Source of the DNA: Bacteroidales bacterium UBA5762
Lineage (GTDB): Bacteria > Bacteroidota > Bacteroidia > Bacteroidales > TTA-H9
DNA: 64,000 nucleotides
Assembly: GCA_002418865.1 (NCBI GenBank)
Contig: DIEY01000100.1
Location: 8,886 to 72,885 of the forward strand
Direction of reading: 5' to 3'
Made by a program: the position numbers and the translations under genes. Under the pieces are notes generated by a model that was not told where the DNA came from, ran no database searches, and was given only the letters and a program-made list of their open reading frames with translations. Positions 45,551-55,029 of the stretch are shown piece after piece; positions within the stretch are counted from its first letter, which is position 1, and the number at the start of each line of letters is the position of its first letter.

Positions 45551-48223
45551 TCAATTTTTCTTCAGATATTCCTTTTCAAAAAACACTTTATACTGCGAAA
45601 TGTCTCTGTCTTGATAAAAGAGTTGATAATTTTTTGTCGAAATAGCATAGACTTCATAAAATTTACCCTTAAGCATCGAAAAAACATACTCGTTGTCTAT
45701 AATCTGATGGTAATAATCCAATGCTTTAGAAGCATTCTTAAAGACGCCTATACTAATAATTTGCAATGTATCATTCAAGAGAATGTCAGAAATGTAGAAA
45801 TTTTCCAATCGGAAGGCACGTTCATTAAAATCTGCTATTCTGATTTTAAGGGCATTGATATCTGTTTGGGAAGGATTAGCCATGATGACCACAAAATGAT
45901 CGCTTTGGGATTCCATCACATAAGTTACTTTAGGAGTTTCGGAACCCGGGGATGTACTAATGGTGTCGCCAGGTATTTGAATTCTCGAACTCACTGAAGG
46001 ATCTAATTTAGAAAGTTGATCGAGAATATCATGAGCCAAAGCCACCAACTCATGCTTGGGGTAATGTAAGATGAAACGTTGTAAATTGATAGCCAAAGAA
46101 TCGGCCACATCAATTTTCCCTATAGAGATTGCCCTTAAAAATTCAAATTTCGGTAAAAGAGGATGATTGGGAAATCGATTGACTGCATCATCACAATTCA
46201 TTACCACTAAATAATACTGGCCTGATTGATAGGCTCGATAAGTATTAGTATAAAACTCGTCTACACTTTTGTTTTTTCTTTCCATTTCTTGAACATAGGC
46301 AGGATCACCTAATATTTTGGCATAATCGGTAGTGGGGAAGTTGCTTGTGAGAATGTTACGATAGTAATCGGCCTTTTCTTTATTGCCCAGCTTCTCATTG
46401 AGCACTACCAGCTGATAACAGCTCAGCAAATAGTGCTTATTCATACTCGTATCGGGATAACGTTCTACTAGTTGCTCGAAGGTTTTTTCGGCATTAACCA
46501 AATCGAACAAGCCTTCGCGATATATAAAAGCGGCATTGAAAAGCGCTTCTATTATGTTTTGATTGCTTTGCTGAAGTTTTTCGGGGGTTAGAGGAAGGTT
46601 TTGCAAATATGTCTCACGTTTTAACGGATCATTCGAGATTTTGGCTATAAGGCTGTCGGAAGTTATGGAATCTGACGAGGCTAAAGTTTGCTCTTCTTCC
46701 CAAACTGCTATTACTTGTTTATTGCTAAGTCGCCAGAGGTCTTCGAGTTTTCGGTTGCCCCATTTTCTCCTGAATTCGGTAAATCCCAAGCTAATAGCCG
46801 AAGGATTATAAAAATACCATGCGCCCGATGGATTCATTTGTTGTTCTATTCTATTTTGCCCTAGTGTAGCAAGATCGCTCTGCCTAAGCATTTCTTCCTC
46901 TTGCTTTTTCTTTTCTTCTTCAGCATATTGGGCAATGATTCCATCTATAACCTTCATGCGTTCGGCTTCGGGCATCAATGCCAAACGCTGAAGACTGTCT
47001 TCGGTCTGCACAATAATGAGATTGTTGACCAACTCTGTAAGAACCTGCGACTTATTCTGAAGTGAATCGTAATGAGGATGCTCCTTGGGCAAAGCCTGCA
47101 AAGCCGTATCGTAATAAGCTTGCGAAAGAAAGTAATCAGGTTTTTCAAAATATAAATTGGCTAAAATCAACGAAGACTGTACTCTTTGGAAATCATTGTC
47201 TTTGCTTGTGGCAACAGAAAGCCGAAGATTTTCAATCGCTTGCGCCCTATTCCCTTTTTTTAAGTCAACTTCGGCCAGAGCATAGTAAACCTGATCTTGA
47301 TAAGGCTTGTTTTTCTCTTCTTTTAACATATTGCGCAGCATCTTTTCGATATTGTCGGCCTCTCCTGAATTTACATCGTAACACCTGGCCAGATTGAGCT
47401 GAGCAGCAAATTGCATATTGTAAGGCGGCGTCCGTTTTATAACCTCCTGAAACATTTGAGAAGCATTGGCCAGATCGTTATTTTGCAAGTATAACTGACC
47501 CAAGATGAAATGCAAACGCGTTTTGTCGGATTTTTTCCTGCTTAAATTCGTAGCAACATGCAAAGTCTTGATAGCCTCATTGGTTTTATTTTGTTTCAAA
47601 TAAAAATCGGCCAATACCTTGTTATAGAACAACATCATACTACGTGGCATAGTTTTCTTTGCCGAAAGCATACGAAATTTCTCCAATTCAGCCTCCGAGC
47701 GAGAATATTGCTCCATTTGGTTATTGGTTAATCCTAACCAAATATAAACTTCGGGAATTAATGGGGAATCTTTATAACGAGAAAGGATAAATTCGAAAGT
47801 TCTTCTTGCCGATGCATAATCCTGCTTGTAAAAATATGCTTTGCCTATCATCATGTAACTGTCGTCAATCCAACGGTTATACTCTTTTTTATTAAAATAC
47901 ATGCTGTTGTTTTGTATCACCTTCGATGCTTTTTCGATAGCCCTGTCGGCTTTGGCATTGATGGCAGCTATTTCTTTTTTCGATCCCAATTTGAATACCG
48001 GAAGAACTTCTGTATAATTATCATTGGCATTCTTTTCCAAATCCTTGACAGCATCTTTCAAACTTTCATTGCCATTCCACCATGTATTGTAATGGGCCGT
48101 CAGATTATGATAAACCCTCCGGCTGAATGTGTTTTTCTTGTTTGAACAGGCCGTGGGTAAAATTATGGCAACAATCCATAAAACAACGACTATGCTTTGA
48201 GGTATAAAATTTCTACTTTTCAA
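45551..48223 (-). CDS. porW: PorW/SprE-like TPR lipoprotein of the type IX secretion system
   Basis: The 890-residue lipoprotein (signal ending ILPTAC) is built of tetratricopeptide repeats over about residues 80-700 (for example KAYFYKQDYASARRTFEFIL, LGQLYLQNNDLANASQMFQEV) followed by a C-terminal alpha/beta region (about 760-890). The N-terminal CSNKKNTFSRRVYHNLTAHYNTWWNG matches PorW/SprE proteins, which link the outer-membrane type IX translocon to the motor or attachment complex. I use a TTG start, since the longer frame begins with a TTG inside a -7 box. No other T9SS genes are in the window, which is usual because they are scattered. Confidence 0.85.
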   Translation of the reverse strand: MKSRNFIPQSIVVVLWIVAIILPTACSNKKNTFSRRVYHNLTAHYNTWWNGNESLKDAVKDLEKNANDNYTEVLPVFKLGSKKEIAAINAKADRAIEKASKVIQNNSMYFNKKEYNRWIDDSYMMIGKAYFYKQDYASARRTFEFILSRYKDSPLIPEVYIWLGLTNNQMEQYSRSEAELEKFRMLSAKKTMPRSMMLFYNKVLADFYLKQNKTNEAIKTLHVATNLSRKKSDKTRLHFILGQLYLQNNDLANASQMFQEVIKRTPPYNMQFAAQLNLARCYDVNSGEADNIEKMLRNMLKEEKNKPYQDQVYYALAEVDLKKGNRAQAIENLRLSVATSKDNDFQRVQSSLILANLYFEKPDYFLSQAYYDTALQALPKEHPHYDSLQNKSQVLTELVNNLIIVQTEDSLQRLALMPEAERMKVIDGIIAQYAEEEKKKQEEEMLRQSDLATLGQNRIEQQMNPSGAWYFYNPSAISLGFTEFRRKWGNRKLEDLWRLSNKQVIAVWEEEQTLASSDSITSDSLIAKISNDPLKRETYLQNLPLTPEKLQQSNQNIIEALFNAAFIYREGLFDLVNAEKTFEQLVERYPDTSMNKHYLLSCYQLVVLNEKLGNKEKADYYRNILTSNFPTTDYAKILGDPAYVQEMERKNKSVDEFYTNTYRAYQSGQYYLVVMNCDDAVNRFPNHPLLPKFEFLRAISIGKIDVADSLAINLQRFILHYPKHELVALAHDILDQLSKLDPSVSSRIQIPGDTISTSPGSETPKVTYVMESQSDHFVVIMANPSQTDINALKIRIADFNERAFRLENFYISDILLNDTLQIISIGVFKNASKALDYYHQIIDNEYVFSMLKGKFYEVYAISTKNYQLFYQDRDISQYKVFFEKEYLKKN

Positions 48224-48274
48224 AATTATCGGATTTCCCCTGATATTAAGGTTTATTGAATAACTTAAAACTTG

Positions 48275-48282
48275 CAAAAATA
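48275..48282 (-). promoter_or_regulatory. Putative porW/sprE -7 box
   Basis: TATTTTTG on the - strand fits TAxxTTTG. RNA would start near 48268, downstream of the first TTG of the long frame, which supports translation from the TTG at 48223. Confidence 0.45.
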
Positions 48283-48445
48283 TTTCATTTCTGTTTTATG
48301 GCGAAACTCCTCTCTTTTAGCCAAGAACATAGCCTGACTATCAATGGCCTAATTCATATTATCTTTCAAGATGATTGCCCTTTCTGGCAATTGGACAACA
48401 ATCTATTTTAACCCATAAATCAATGGACAATCTATCATAATTTAT

Positions 48446-48472
48446 ATGATAAGGCGTTTATCATTAAATTTG
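48446..48472 (+). promoter_or_regulatory. Putative promoter with inverted repeat before the M23 peptidase gene
   Basis: TAAATTTG (48465-48472) fits the -7 box. Directly to its left, ATGATAA and TTATCAT form a perfect inverted repeat with a five-base spacer (48446-48464), covering the spacer region where a repressor could block polymerase. The leader to the ATG would be about 115 bases. Confidence 0.45.
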
Positions 48473-48593
48473 CCGTGTCTAAAATTATTTTGTACTTCAT
48501 ACAATTATTTAATTAAAAAAGACTATTTTGTTAGATGTTGACGATCTGCTGACATTAGAGTTAGACAAAAAATTCCCTAGAGCATATTAAACC

Positions 48594-49475
48594 ATGCACA
48601 TCAATGTTAAAAACACTAAGAATGTTCTTTTTCGGAATATAAAATCGAAGTATAGGCTGGTTATTCAGGATGCCGAAACTTTCGAGGAAAAATTCAGTCT
48701 AAAACTATCACGTCTCAATGTTTTTATCACCTTGGGTATTCTTATTATTGGACTTATCATATTAACAACTTACCTTATAGCCTTCACCTCACTGAAGGAA
48801 TATATTCCTGGATACAGTGATCCGGGATTAAGCCGAAAGGTTTATGAACTCACATTACGCGCCGATTCGCTCGAACTTTTACTCAATCAGAGAGCCGCTT
48901 ATTTAGAAAACATTCAAAAAGTGCTTATGGGTAATATTCCTATATTTGTTTCTAGTGATACTGCCATTCAAAAACGCGACTATTCCAAAATAAATGATAA
49001 TAGAATAGTGGAAGATTCGATGTTACGTCAAGAAGTTGAGAATCAGGATAAGTATGAATTAAAGACAACTTATTCAACTTCCAGTATAAAAAGTTCCTCC
49101 ATTTCGTCGTTTAATTTTTTCAGACCTGTAAATGGTTATTTAACTTCACACTTCGATCCGTCGCATGGCCATTATGGTGTTGATATTGCCACAGCAGAAG
49201 GTGAAACCGTAAAAGCCGTGTTTGATGGAACCGTCATTCAGGCAGGATGGAACATAGAAACAGGTTACAGCATTACTATTCAGCATATATCCAATTTGGT
49301 TTCCATCTATATGCACAATTCCTCATTGTTGCGAAAGCAGGGTGATATTATCAGAGCGGGAGATCCTATTGCAATTGCAGGTTCGACAGGTAAACTGAGC
49401 ACTGGAACCCATTTGCATTTTGAGCTATGGTATAATGGTACAGCAGTTGATCCTTTAAATTATATAACTTTTTAA
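48594..49475 (+). CDS. M23 family (LytM-type) peptidase, membrane-anchored
   Basis: The 293-residue protein has a cytoplasmic N-terminal tail of about 43 residues, one membrane span (about 44-66, FITLGILIIGLIILTTYLIA), a periplasmic linker, and a C-terminal LytM domain. The zinc ligands are intact: HYGVD (His, Asp) and THLHFELW (His), so it is probably an active peptidoglycan endopeptidase rather than a degenerate activator. The stop codon overlaps the dxr start (TAATG). An M23 peptidase followed by dxr and rseP is a common Bacteroidota arrangement. Confidence 0.92.
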   Translation: MHINVKNTKNVLFRNIKSKYRLVIQDAETFEEKFSLKLSRLNVFITLGILIIGLIILTTYLIAFTSLKEYIPGYSDPGLSRKVYELTLRADSLELLLNQRAAYLENIQKVLMGNIPIFVSSDTAIQKRDYSKINDNRIVEDSMLRQEVENQDKYELKTTYSTSSIKSSSISSFNFFRPVNGYLTSHFDPSHGHYGVDIATAEGETVKAVFDGTVIQAGWNIETGYSITIQHISNLVSIYMHNSSLLRKQGDIIRAGDPIAIAGSTGKLSTGTHLHFELWYNGTAVDPLNYITF

Positions 49476-50626
49476 TGAATCCCAAGCACTTAGCCATACT
49501 TGGTTCAACCGGAAGCATTGGACGCCAATGCCTCGCTGTAGTTCGGGAGCACCCCGAAAATTTCGTGGTAGACATACTAGGTGCTCGAAGTTTCTCAGAA
49601 AATCTGGTTTCGCAAGTGAAAGAATTCAAACCCAAAGTAGTCGCAATTTCACAAGCGGCCGATTATGAAGCACTTCGATCTCATTTCAACCGAGATCACA
49701 TTGAAGTAGTTGCCAAAGAAAATGCATTGGCTGAGGTAGTTTCATTACAAGAAATTGACATGGTTGTTTCAGCTATAGTAGGATTTGCAGGCCTAAATTC
49801 GGCAGTAGCTGCTATAGAAGCAAAAAAACACCTTGCTTTAGCCAATAAAGAAACCCTTGTTGTGGCGGGCGAATGGGTAATGAACCGCATCAAATCACTT
49901 CAAGTAGATCTGCTTCCTATAGATTCGGAACATTCTGCCATTTTTCAGTGTCTGGAGGGTGAAAAATTAAACGAGGTTGAAAAAATTATACTTACAGGTT
50001 CAGGTGGGCCCTTCAGAGGAATGAGCAAAGAAACTCTGCAAAATGTTAAAGTCGAAGATGCTTTAAGGCATCCTACATGGAATATGGGCCCAAAAATCTC
50101 AATCGATTCGGCTACCTTAATGAATAAAGGGCTCGAAGTCATTGAAGCTAAATGGTTGTTCAATTTAAATCTCCATCAAATCGAAGTAGTTATTCATCCC
50201 CAAAGTGTGATTCACTCGATGGTGCAGTTTGTTGATGGTTCTATAAAAGCCCAGATGGGGGTGCCCGATATGCGTTTACCTATCCAATATGCTCTTTCCT
50301 ATCCCGAAAGATTGCCTTCTTCTTTTCCTCGTTTCGATTTTTTTAATAATTCCTCTCTTACTTTCGAGATGCCTAATACCCAAGTCTTCAGGAATCTTTC
50401 ACTCGCTTATGAGGCATTGTATAAAGGTGGAAATATGCCATGTATATTGAATGCAGCCAATGAAATAGCCGTAGAAGCTTTCCTTCATCACCGTATCCCT
50501 TTCCTTCAAATACCCATCATTATCGAACACTGCATGAATAAGGTGGATTTTATTTCATCACCCGACCTTTCTCAACTTTTTGAAACAGACAAAATAACTC
50601 GAGAAACCGCTCTAGACTTTCTATAA
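49475..50626 (+). CDS. dxr: 1-deoxy-D-xylulose 5-phosphate reductoisomerase
   Basis: Dxr makes 2-C-methyl-D-erythritol 4-phosphate, the committed step of the MEP isoprenoid pathway. The 383-residue protein has the NADPH loop LGSTGSIGRQ, the metal/substrate motif IDSEHSAIFQC, GSGGPFRGMSKE, and the flexible-loop and substrate region HPTWNMGPKISIDSATLMNKGLE. Length and motif order match active enzymes. It overlaps the M23 gene by one base and is followed by rseP after 64 bases. Confidence 0.97.
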   Translation: MNPKHLAILGSTGSIGRQCLAVVREHPENFVVDILGARSFSENLVSQVKEFKPKVVAISQAADYEALRSHFNRDHIEVVAKENALAEVVSLQEIDMVVSAIVGFAGLNSAVAAIEAKKHLALANKETLVVAGEWVMNRIKSLQVDLLPIDSEHSAIFQCLEGEKLNEVEKIILTGSGGPFRGMSKETLQNVKVEDALRHPTWNMGPKISIDSATLMNKGLEVIEAKWLFNLNLHQIEVVIHPQSVIHSMVQFVDGSIKAQMGVPDMRLPIQYALSYPERLPSSFPRFDFFNNSSLTFEMPNTQVFRNLSLAYEALYKGGNMPCILNAANEIAVEAFLHHRIPFLQIPIIIEHCMNKVDFISSPDLSQLFETDKITRETALDFL

Positions 50627-50690
50627 ACCATCACGGCCTAATGTTTGTTAATCCAATGATAGAAATTAAAAATAAACATCTACTAATTTT

Positions 50691-52004
50691 ATGAATATAC
50701 TTATTATGGTAGGCCAGCTCATCTTAGGCCTAAGTATTTTAGTAATCCTTCATGAGCTGGGTCATTTTCTTGCCGCTCGTGCTTTCAAAATCAGAGTAGA
50801 AAAATTCTATTTATTTTTCGATGCTGGCAATTTCAAACTTTTTAGTTTTAAAAAAGGAGAAACCGAGTATGGCATTGGTTGGCTCCCATTGGGAGGTTAT
50901 GTAAAAATTGCTGGTATGATTGATGAATCAATGGATAAGGAACAATTGAAATTACCTCCTCAGCCCTGGGAATTTCGTTCCAGACCAGCCTGGCAACGTC
51001 TCATAGTAATGGTAGCAGGCGTTTTTGTCAATCTTATTTTAGGAATACTTATCTTCGGGTTCACCCTTCTACAATACGAAAAGTCGTATCTACCACTAAG
51101 TGAGGTCAATAAAGACGGCATTTATGCCTCATCTAAAGGAAAAGAAATAGGTTTTGAGACGGGTGATAAAATCATCAGCATCAATGGAAAACCGATAGAA
51201 CGCTTTAAAGATGCTCAGTCGGTGGATGTGCTCTTTGGAAGCACTTTCGAAGTAGAACGAAACGGTAAAATTGTCAGTGTAGAAATTCCAGAGGATTTTT
51301 ACCGTAGTGAAGGCAGCAGCCGAGGAGTAAGATTTATCGAACCTCTGAATTTTCCTTTTCGAATCGATAGCGTTTTCCCCGGATTACCAGCTGCAAATGC
51401 AGGTTTGGCCAAATCGGACAAAATGCTAAAAATAGACTCTATAGAAATTAAATCCTACGGACAGTTCAAAGAGTTGATCAGTACTTCTGCAGGTCGTGAG
51501 CTCACTATTCAAGTCTTAAGAGGAAACGACACCCTTCAAAAGCAACTTACAGTCGATTCATCGGGCATTATTGGTATTTTAGCTTCTATACCTTATACAC
51601 AAACTCCTTATGATTTCGGTAAAGCACTTTCATACGGATATAAAGATGCCATGGATATGCTCTCGGCCAATATCAAAGGTCTTGGAAAAATCATTAGCGG
51701 TGAAGAAAAAGCCAGTGAAAGCTTACAAGGACCTATTGGAATAGCCCAAATCTATGGCTCTCAATGGATTTGGGCAAAATTCTGGTACATTACAGGACTG
51801 TTATCCCTTATCCTTGCTTTTATGAATATTCTTCCTATCCCTGCTCTTGATGGCGGACATGTACTTTTCTTGCTCATAGAAATAGTAACACGTCGCAAAC
51901 CCAGCGATAAAGTCCTCGAATATGCTCAGATGGCAGGTATGATCATCCTTTTAGGGATTATGGTATTTGCTATAGGCAACGACATTATGAGAATATTTAG
52001 ATAA
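50691..52004 (+). CDS. rseP: Site-2 intramembrane metalloprotease RseP
   Basis: RseP cuts transmembrane anti-sigma factors and signal-peptide remnants in the inner membrane. The 437-residue protein begins with a membrane span carrying the zinc motif HELGHF and the segment FLAARAF, then WLPLGGYVKI. One or two PDZ-like domains follow in the periplasm (about 130-290, GFETGDKIISINGKPI and SVFPGLPAANAGLAKSDKML). The last spans contain the second active-site motif NILPIPALDGGH. All catalytic residues are present. It follows dxr. Confidence 0.96.
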   Translation: MNILIMVGQLILGLSILVILHELGHFLAARAFKIRVEKFYLFFDAGNFKLFSFKKGETEYGIGWLPLGGYVKIAGMIDESMDKEQLKLPPQPWEFRSRPAWQRLIVMVAGVFVNLILGILIFGFTLLQYEKSYLPLSEVNKDGIYASSKGKEIGFETGDKIISINGKPIERFKDAQSVDVLFGSTFEVERNGKIVSVEIPEDFYRSEGSSRGVRFIEPLNFPFRIDSVFPGLPAANAGLAKSDKMLKIDSIEIKSYGQFKELISTSAGRELTIQVLRGNDTLQKQLTVDSSGIIGILASIPYTQTPYDFGKALSYGYKDAMDMLSANIKGLGKIISGEEKASESLQGPIGIAQIYGSQWIWAKFWYITGLLSLILAFMNILPIPALDGGHVLFLLIEIVTRRKPSDKVLEYAQMAGMIILLGIMVFAIGNDIMRIFR

Positions 52005-52076
52005 TACCTAGTTCATTGGTTGGCATTTCTGAAGGTTAGACTGCAAAATTTCTAAATACTACAATAGACAAAACAG

Positions 52077-52892
52077 ATGAATTCATATTCAAATTTCGAA
52101 GAAAAAAACAAAGAAGAACTCGAAAAGATAAAAACCATAGCTGGCGAGAAAGAAAAAGATAAAAACCTTTTAAAACAACTTTATTCTTTTATCGATCTGA
52201 CTTCTCTAAGTGGAAAGGACAATTCACAAAGCATAGAATCCTTATGCAATATGGCACTTCAAATACCTCATAAAGTAGCCGCTGTTTGTGTTTATCCCGT
52301 ATTTACCCGACAAGTTAAATCCTTACTCAGAAATTCAGGTATTCGGACAGCTGCCGTAGCAGGTGCCTTTCCTTCAGCACAAAGCCCTTTTACTATTCGA
52401 ATGGCCGAAGTGGAATGGACTCTTAAAGAAGGCGCCGACGAAATAGACATTGTAATCAATCGTGGCAAATTTTTAGAAGGGAGAACTACGGAAGTATTTG
52501 ATGAGATAAAAACTATAGTCGACTTATCAAAAGATGTCCCCGTAAAAGTTATCCTCGAGACGGGGGAACTCGAAAGCACGGAAAACATAAGAAAAGCCAG
52601 CCAACTGGCTATGGAAGCAGGAGCGTCTTTTTTAAAAACAAGCTCAGGAAAAATTACTCCTGCAGCAACACCCGAAGTGGCCTTTGTAATGTGCAATAGT
52701 ATTCTCGAATTTTATCAATCTACAGGTAAAAAAATTGGCTTTAAAGCCGCAGGGGGAATTCATACTGCCAGTCAGGCAGTTTTATATTATACCATCATAG
52801 AACAGATTCTTGGTTCTGAATGGTTAAGCCCTCAATTATTCAGAATTGGCGCAAGCCAGCTTGTCCAAACACTTCTGCAATCCAACGTATAG
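52077..52892 (+). CDS. deoC: Deoxyribose-phosphate aldolase
   Basis: DeoC splits 2-deoxyribose 5-phosphate into glyceraldehyde 3-phosphate and acetaldehyde in nucleoside salvage. The 271-residue TIM barrel has the Schiff-base lysine in FLKTSSGKITPAATPE and the second essential lysine in GFKAAGGIHTA, with EIDIVINRGKFLEG on an earlier strand. About 35 extra charged residues precede the barrel. Its neighbour downstream starts eight bases after the stop. Confidence 0.92.
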   Translation: MNSYSNFEEKNKEELEKIKTIAGEKEKDKNLLKQLYSFIDLTSLSGKDNSQSIESLCNMALQIPHKVAAVCVYPVFTRQVKSLLRNSGIRTAAVAGAFPSAQSPFTIRMAEVEWTLKEGADEIDIVINRGKFLEGRTTEVFDEIKTIVDLSKDVPVKVILETGELESTENIRKASQLAMEAGASFLKTSSGKITPAATPEVAFVMCNSILEFYQSTGKKIGFKAAGGIHTASQAVLYYTIIEQILGSEWLSPQLFRIGASQLVQTLLQSNV

Positions 52893-52900
52893 AAACACTT

Positions 52901-53443
52901 ATGGAAAGGGAGAGAAATTCGGCAGCAAGTACTCTAAATCATTCAACTTCTTCAATCTTTCCAATCCTATTGGTTGATTTTGTTGCCATAGCCTTTGTTT
53001 ATTTCATGCCCCATTTGGTCAAAATAACAGGCATTCCTCTCTACCTAATCGATCCTATGCGTCTGTGGGTTCTTACGGCTCTTATTTTTACTAATAAACT
53101 CAATACTCTCGTTTTAGTATTAGTCTTGCCACTTCTTTCACATTTGGTCGGTGGACATCCACACATTGTAAAATCCATACTCTTATCAATCGAATTGCTA
53201 CTCAATGTTTCATTTCTGTATTATCTTGAAAAACATTGGACGGTGTTTTGGAGTGCATTTGTAAGCATCATCATTAGCAAATCCATTTACTATATCTTAA
53301 AATTTATGAGTCTGAATTTTGGATGGATACAAGGAGACCTCCTTTCCACTCCTTTGTGGATTCAAGCTGTCATGACCATTGTAATGAGTTTTTATGTTAC
53401 TTCGTTTTATCGATTTTATCCGAAAAAAATAAAAAATAAATAA
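52901..53443 (+). CDS. Polytopic membrane protein, possibly ECF-transporter S-component-like
   Basis: The 180-residue protein starts at the ATG after deoC and has about five to six membrane spans (first at about 20-40, FPILLVDFVAIAFVYFMP). A conserved-looking stretch, LPLLSHLVGGHPHIVKSILLSIELLLN, resembles substrate-binding components of energy-coupling-factor transporters, but I cannot confirm this by eye. An earlier in-frame ATG would overlap deoC by 73 bases and adds no recognisable sequence. It is closely linked to deoC and to the small lipoprotein that follows two bases later. Confidence 0.6.
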   Translation: MERERNSAASTLNHSTSSIFPILLVDFVAIAFVYFMPHLVKITGIPLYLIDPMRLWVLTALIFTNKLNTLVLVLVLPLLSHLVGGHPHIVKSILLSIELLLNVSFLYYLEKHWTVFWSAFVSIIISKSIYYILKFMSLNFGWIQGDLLSTPLWIQAVMTIVMSFYVTSFYRFYPKKIKNK

Positions 53444-53445
53444 CC

Positions 53446-53889
53446 ATGAAAAGCATCTTTGTGCGAAGACATTTCCTCAATCAAAAGATGGAATTTCTTT
53501 GGCTTATAACCTTTAGTCTGACATTAGGTTTTCAGGCCTGCGAGGATATCGAAACCCTACCCAATGGAGAAGACGTGCGCACTCCTTGGTTAGGTGAATG
53601 GTTATGCACAGAATCTCCATATAAGGCAAGCGAAAATGCGTATATTGTAAACATCACAATCGATCCCGACAATTCGGCACAAGTAAAGTTGTATAATTAT
53701 TTCCAGTTAGGAGAAGACGTTGCTCCGTATGCTGTGGTCACCTCATCCACTATCACTGTTCCTCAGCAGCAAGTTTCAGGAGGAAGCTGGACAGTTTCGG
53801 GTTTTGGAAAAATGTCAAAGGATGAGATAGTGTGGAGTAGTTATAGAGCCAATGAGTTAAGTTTCAAGGCTACCTTTCGTCGGCCTTAG
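53446..53889 (+). CDS. Small lipoprotein, function unknown
   Basis: The 147-residue product has a lipoprotein-type signal with lipobox GFQAC (Cys32 from the first ATG; a second ATG at residue 15 would give a tighter signal). The mature part is beta-rich with many aromatic residues, for example TPWLGEWLCTESPY at its start and SSYRANELSFKATF at its end, similar in feel to small lipocalin-like Bacteroidota lipoproteins. No family is identified. It overlaps the convergent DUF4296 gene by four bases. Confidence 0.7.
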   Translation: MKSIFVRRHFLNQKMEFLWLITFSLTLGFQACEDIETLPNGEDVRTPWLGEWLCTESPYKASENAYIVNITIDPDNSAQVKLYNYFQLGEDVAPYAVVTSSTITVPQQQVSGGSWTVSGFGKMSKDEIVWSSYRANELSFKATFRRP

Positions 53890-54251
53890 TTATGTTTTAT
53901 AGCGGTTTTATTTTGTTCCTTCATTAGCTCAAGTTGCTGAATTACCTGATCATAGATTTTGTCAAGTTCCTCTGCATGAGCTGCATACCATTTCATACTC
54001 GTATCAAACTGAGCTCGAGTAATCTGATGTTTTTTAAAGAGTGAATCCTGTAAATGTGTGGCAAGCTGTTTAATATCCTTACTTTCGCTTTTTTGAATCG
54101 CAATATAAGCATCAGCCAACTGCAAATCCGTCAGTATTTGGGTCATCTTTGAGGGTTCGATGAGATTAGCCGGTTTTTCCTCCTTAGGCCGAATACAAGC
54201 ACTTAATCCTATGAAGGTTATCAGCAAAAAAAACCACTTATAAATTTGCAT
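53886..54251 (-). CDS. DUF4296 family lipoprotein
   Basis: The 121-residue lipoprotein (signal ending GLSAC) has the DUF4296 pattern: LIEPSKMTQILTDLQLADAYI near the N-terminus, then FKKHQITRAQFDTSMKWYAAHAEELDKIYDQVIQQL, an all-helical region. The function of the family is unknown; it occurs widely in Bacteroidota. It follows the OmpH-like gene by seven bases and is probably co-transcribed with it. Confidence 0.88.
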   Translation of the reverse strand: MQIYKWFFLLITFIGLSACIRPKEEKPANLIEPSKMTQILTDLQLADAYIAIQKSESKDIKQLATHLQDSLFKKHQITRAQFDTSMKWYAAHAEELDKIYDQVIQQLELMKEQNKTAIKHN

Positions 54252-54258
54252 GTAATGT

Positions 54259-54888
54259 TTATTTCTTACCCGAAGGTGGGGTAGTTTTGCTTTTCATGGT
54301 CTGATATTCCTTGTTTAATTCTTTAATGACTTCCGGGGTAATATCGAAAGTATCGTTAGTATAAAAAATATTTCCATTTTTATTATAACCAAGGATATAA
54401 TCGTAGCCAAGATTTTTATTATAGCGTTTTAACAGATTGGAAACGGAGTCGAAAAGAATGAAGTTGATTTGAGCCTCCTCACTGGCCAACTCCATATCGT
54501 AGCGATCTTTAAGGTCGAGGATACTTTGCTGTTTTTGCATGAGTTCCTGATAAATTTCCTGAGCACTTTTTTCGGATAATGCATTGTTACGAACACTTTC
54601 TTGAAAATAAGCAGCTTCGTTTTCGAATTCGGCTTGTCTTCTTTGAAGGTCTTCACCATACTTTCGCGATTTCTGAGCCAGTTCATCGGCTCTTTCCTTA
54701 ACGAAATCATAATGATGTAGGATAGAATCGGTGCGAAAAAAAGCGATGCGATGCGCTTCGGATTCGAAAGCCTTTGGAACGCCTTTCTTACCATTGGAAG
54801 GCTCCATAAAATAAAGAACAAAAAGAATGACAACACCTACAAGTGAAATAACACTGAGGATAAGGCTTAGATTGGATTTATTTTTCAT
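54259..54888 (-). CDS. OmpH/Skp-like periplasmic coiled-coil protein
   Basis: The 209-residue protein has one N-terminal signal-anchor segment (about 8-28) and then the OmpH pattern: IAFFRTDSILHHYDF, a central coiled coil of about 80 residues rich in Glu, Gln and Lys, and the returning strand ILFDSVSNLLKRYNKNLGYDYILGY. Skp-like chaperones hold unfolded outer-membrane proteins. The uncleaved-looking anchor differs from soluble Skp and is common in Bacteroidota members. It is upstream of the DUF4296 gene in the same direction. Confidence 0.82.
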   Translation of the reverse strand: MKNKSNLSLILSVISLVGVVILFVLYFMEPSNGKKGVPKAFESEAHRIAFFRTDSILHHYDFVKERADELAQKSRKYGEDLQRRQAEFENEAAYFQESVRNNALSEKSAQEIYQELMQKQQSILDLKDRYDMELASEEAQINFILFDSVSNLLKRYNKNLGYDYILGYNKNGNIFYTNDTFDITPEVIKELNKEYQTMKSKTTPPSGKK

Positions 54889-54919
54889 GATGAAAGGAAA
54901 AAATTAAGGTTTTGAAGAG

Positions 54920-54927
54920 CAAATGTA
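54920..54927 (-). promoter_or_regulatory. Putative -7 box of the OmpH-like/DUF4296 pair
   Basis: TACATTTG on the - strand fits TAxxTTTG and lies 32 bases before the OmpH-like ATG. No -33 TTG at the usual spacing. Confidence 0.4.
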
Positions 54928-55029
54928 TAAAAAACGTATGCATTTGTGAGTCGAAAAGATAGAAGCAGGTATAAAAACGCACTTTAAAGAGGGTAATGAT
55001 TTGAATACAACCATTGGCACACAATTTTC

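Larger units (their letters stand above)
48224..48593. other. Divergent intergenic region between porW/sprE and the M23 peptidase gene
   Basis: The 370 bases contain a - strand -7 box near the left end, a + strand promoter with an inverted repeat at 48446-48472, and a possible 37-codon reading frame at 48298-48411 that I do not accept as a gene. I see no RNA gene. Confidence 0.5.

Noticed and set aside
48298..48411. 37-codon frame between porW/sprE and the M23 gene
   Set aside because: It is short, starts within the divergent promoter region, has no ribosome site or recognisable sequence, and is better seen as leader DNA.
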